Below the pieces are notes generated by a model that was given only the letters and a program-made list of their open reading frames with translations, was not told where the DNA came from and did not search any database. Made by a program: the position numbers and the translations under genes. From Bacteroidota bacterium (lineage in GTDB: Bacteria; Bacteroidota; Bacteroidia; Bacteroidales; UBA10428), in the NCBI GenBank assembly GCA_029268165.1, contig JAJUGM010000142.1, positions 1 through 8,097 of the forward strand: a stretch of DNA of 8,097 nt, in the 5' to 3' direction. Below are positions 7,612-8,097 of the stretch, in pieces (position 1 is the first letter of the stretch; each line of letters opens with the position of its first letter).

Positions 7612-7643
7612 CAAAAATAGATATAAATATCTTAAAATCCAAA
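7612..7643 (-). promoter_or_regulatory. Candidate Bacteroidetes promoter for metY
   Basis: On the minus strand, TTTG (7643-7640) is followed by a 20-nt spacer and TATTTTTG (7619-7612), matching the Bacteroidetes primary sigma form TTTG-N19-21-TAnnTTTG. Transcription would begin near 7605 and leave a leader of about 260 nt before the metY ATG, with the 89-bp inverted-repeat element at its 5' end. The region is AT-rich, so a chance match is possible. Confidence 0.45.
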
Positions 7644-7787
7644 TAATTTTTGAAATTTTATCTCTGTCATGTATCTGTTAATTGACGGATTATAGGAATC
7701 TCTTATAATAAATATTACAGAAATATCCTGATTCTTAAGCTTTCAAGCGACAATTGATTACCTGCTGTCCGGCTTTAGTCATTGTGC

Positions 7788-8097
7788 CTACTCATATTTC
7801 TTTCCCAGGGTAGCCTGTATTCCGACGGAGAAGATGAAAGGCTGATATTCAAATTCAATATTATTGCCGTTGAAAGGTAATGAAAATCCCAGTTGAAAAA
7901 CAGTTTTGAAATATTTATAGCCAAACTTTGCCGTAATGGTAGGTTCAATAAACACGCCCACATTGCCTGCCGATTCCTGATAAAGATTAACCAATACAAG
8001 GCGGGGGGTAAAACTGCCATCGAATATAGTTGTGGTAGCACCAATTACAGGCTCAACGAAAAATCTCAGACTATTAACATCGGTCTGGTCATACCAA
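7788..8097 (-). CDS. C-terminal part of an outer-membrane beta-barrel-like protein (partial)
   Basis: The minus-strand frame is open from the window end (first full codon 8096-8094) to TAG at 7790-7788, giving 103 visible residues; the start lies beyond the window. The sequence alternates polar and hydrophobic/aromatic residues in strands of about ten: LRFFVEPVIGATTTIF, FTPRLVLVNLYQ, VGVFIEPTITAKFGYKYF, KTVFQLGFSLPF, and a final IEFEYQPFIFSVGIQATLGKKYE. Short turns (GNN, ESAGN) separate them. This pattern is typical of outer-membrane beta-barrels, and paired EP-I/T strands suggest a porin-like or uncharacterised barrel protein. There is no specific family motif, and function is unknown. An in-frame TTG at 7994 is not the real start, since strand-like sequence continues upstream of it. 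The protein ends in YE rather than the classical terminal aromatic residue. Confidence 0.6.
   Translation of the reverse strand, partial: WYDQTDVNSLRFFVEPVIGATTTIFDGSFTPRLVLVNLYQESAGNVGVFIEPTITAKFGYKYFKTVFQLGFSLPFNGNNIEFEYQPFIFSVGIQATLGKKYE

Larger units (their letters stand above)
7342..7787. other. 446-bp non-coding region between the outer-membrane protein gene and metY
   Basis: No convincing reading frame on either strand. It holds, in the minus-strand direction of metY, a candidate promoter (7612-7643), an 89-bp inverted-repeat element (7500-7588), purine/pyrimidine-biased sequence, a long T tract (on the minus strand about 7403-7420) and a small hairpin (7383-7400). The part from about 7650 to 7787 shows no structure that I can interpret. 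I looked for a SAM-I-type riboswitch, expected candidates upstream of a methionine gene, and did not recognise its conserved core. Confidence 0.7.

Noticed and set aside
7342..7620. SAM riboswitch upstream of metY
   Set aside because: No recognisable SAM-I core or kink-turn pattern on the minus strand; the structure present is a long stem with nested hairpin instead.
7775..8044. Minus-strand 89-residue open frame in a second frame
   Set aside because: It overlaps the beta-barrel frame, which has clear strand alternation and stays open to the window end; the other frame has no such pattern.

Overview
The window looks like chromosome of a Bacteroidota (Bacteroidetes) species. The 636-residue protein ends in a type IX secretion (T9SS) sorting domain, start codons lack strong Shine-Dalgarno sequences, and one intergenic region carries a good match to the Bacteroidetes promoter form TTTG-N20-TAnnTTTG. 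The two carbohydrate genes are AT-rich, while the methionine gene is visibly richer in G and C.

Left half, plus strand (1-5192): a GH94-type glycoside phosphorylase gene, cut at its 5' end by the window edge, is followed after 81 bp by a secreted protein with a signal peptide, a beta-sandwich-like N-terminal module, a helical (alpha/alpha)6-type domain and a T9SS C-terminal domain. The phosphorylase most resembles the stand-alone proteins of about 1100 residues related to 1,2-beta-oligoglucan phosphorylase. The secreted protein is not a family I can name. The pair suggests a two-compartment glucan pathway: extracellular cleavage by the T9SS protein, then intracellular phosphorolysis. The substrate (beta-1,2-glucan is the first guess) is inferred.

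Middle (about 5231-5996): a decayed IS1595-family (IS1016-like) insertion sequence on the minus strand. The transposase has two frameshifts and an in-frame stop, yet its acidic catalytic positions are still readable. A long, nearly perfect hairpin (5250-5305) overlaps the last codons of the transposase and lies between the convergent units.

Right half, minus strand (6037-8097): metY-type O-acetylhomoserine sulfhydrylase (PLP enzyme), a 446-bp non-coding stretch, and the C-terminal end of an outer-membrane beta-barrel-like protein that runs off the window. The non-coding stretch holds a candidate promoter and, just downstream of it, an 89-bp element with a perfect 15-bp terminal inverted repeat and an inner 8-bp hairpin. 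It would lie in the 5' leader of metY, so it is either a structured regulatory RNA or a small mobile palindromic element.

The most interesting items are the unnamed T9SS-secreted enzyme beside the GH94 gene and the structured leader of metY. No CRISPR array, tRNA, rRNA or recognised riboswitch was seen.
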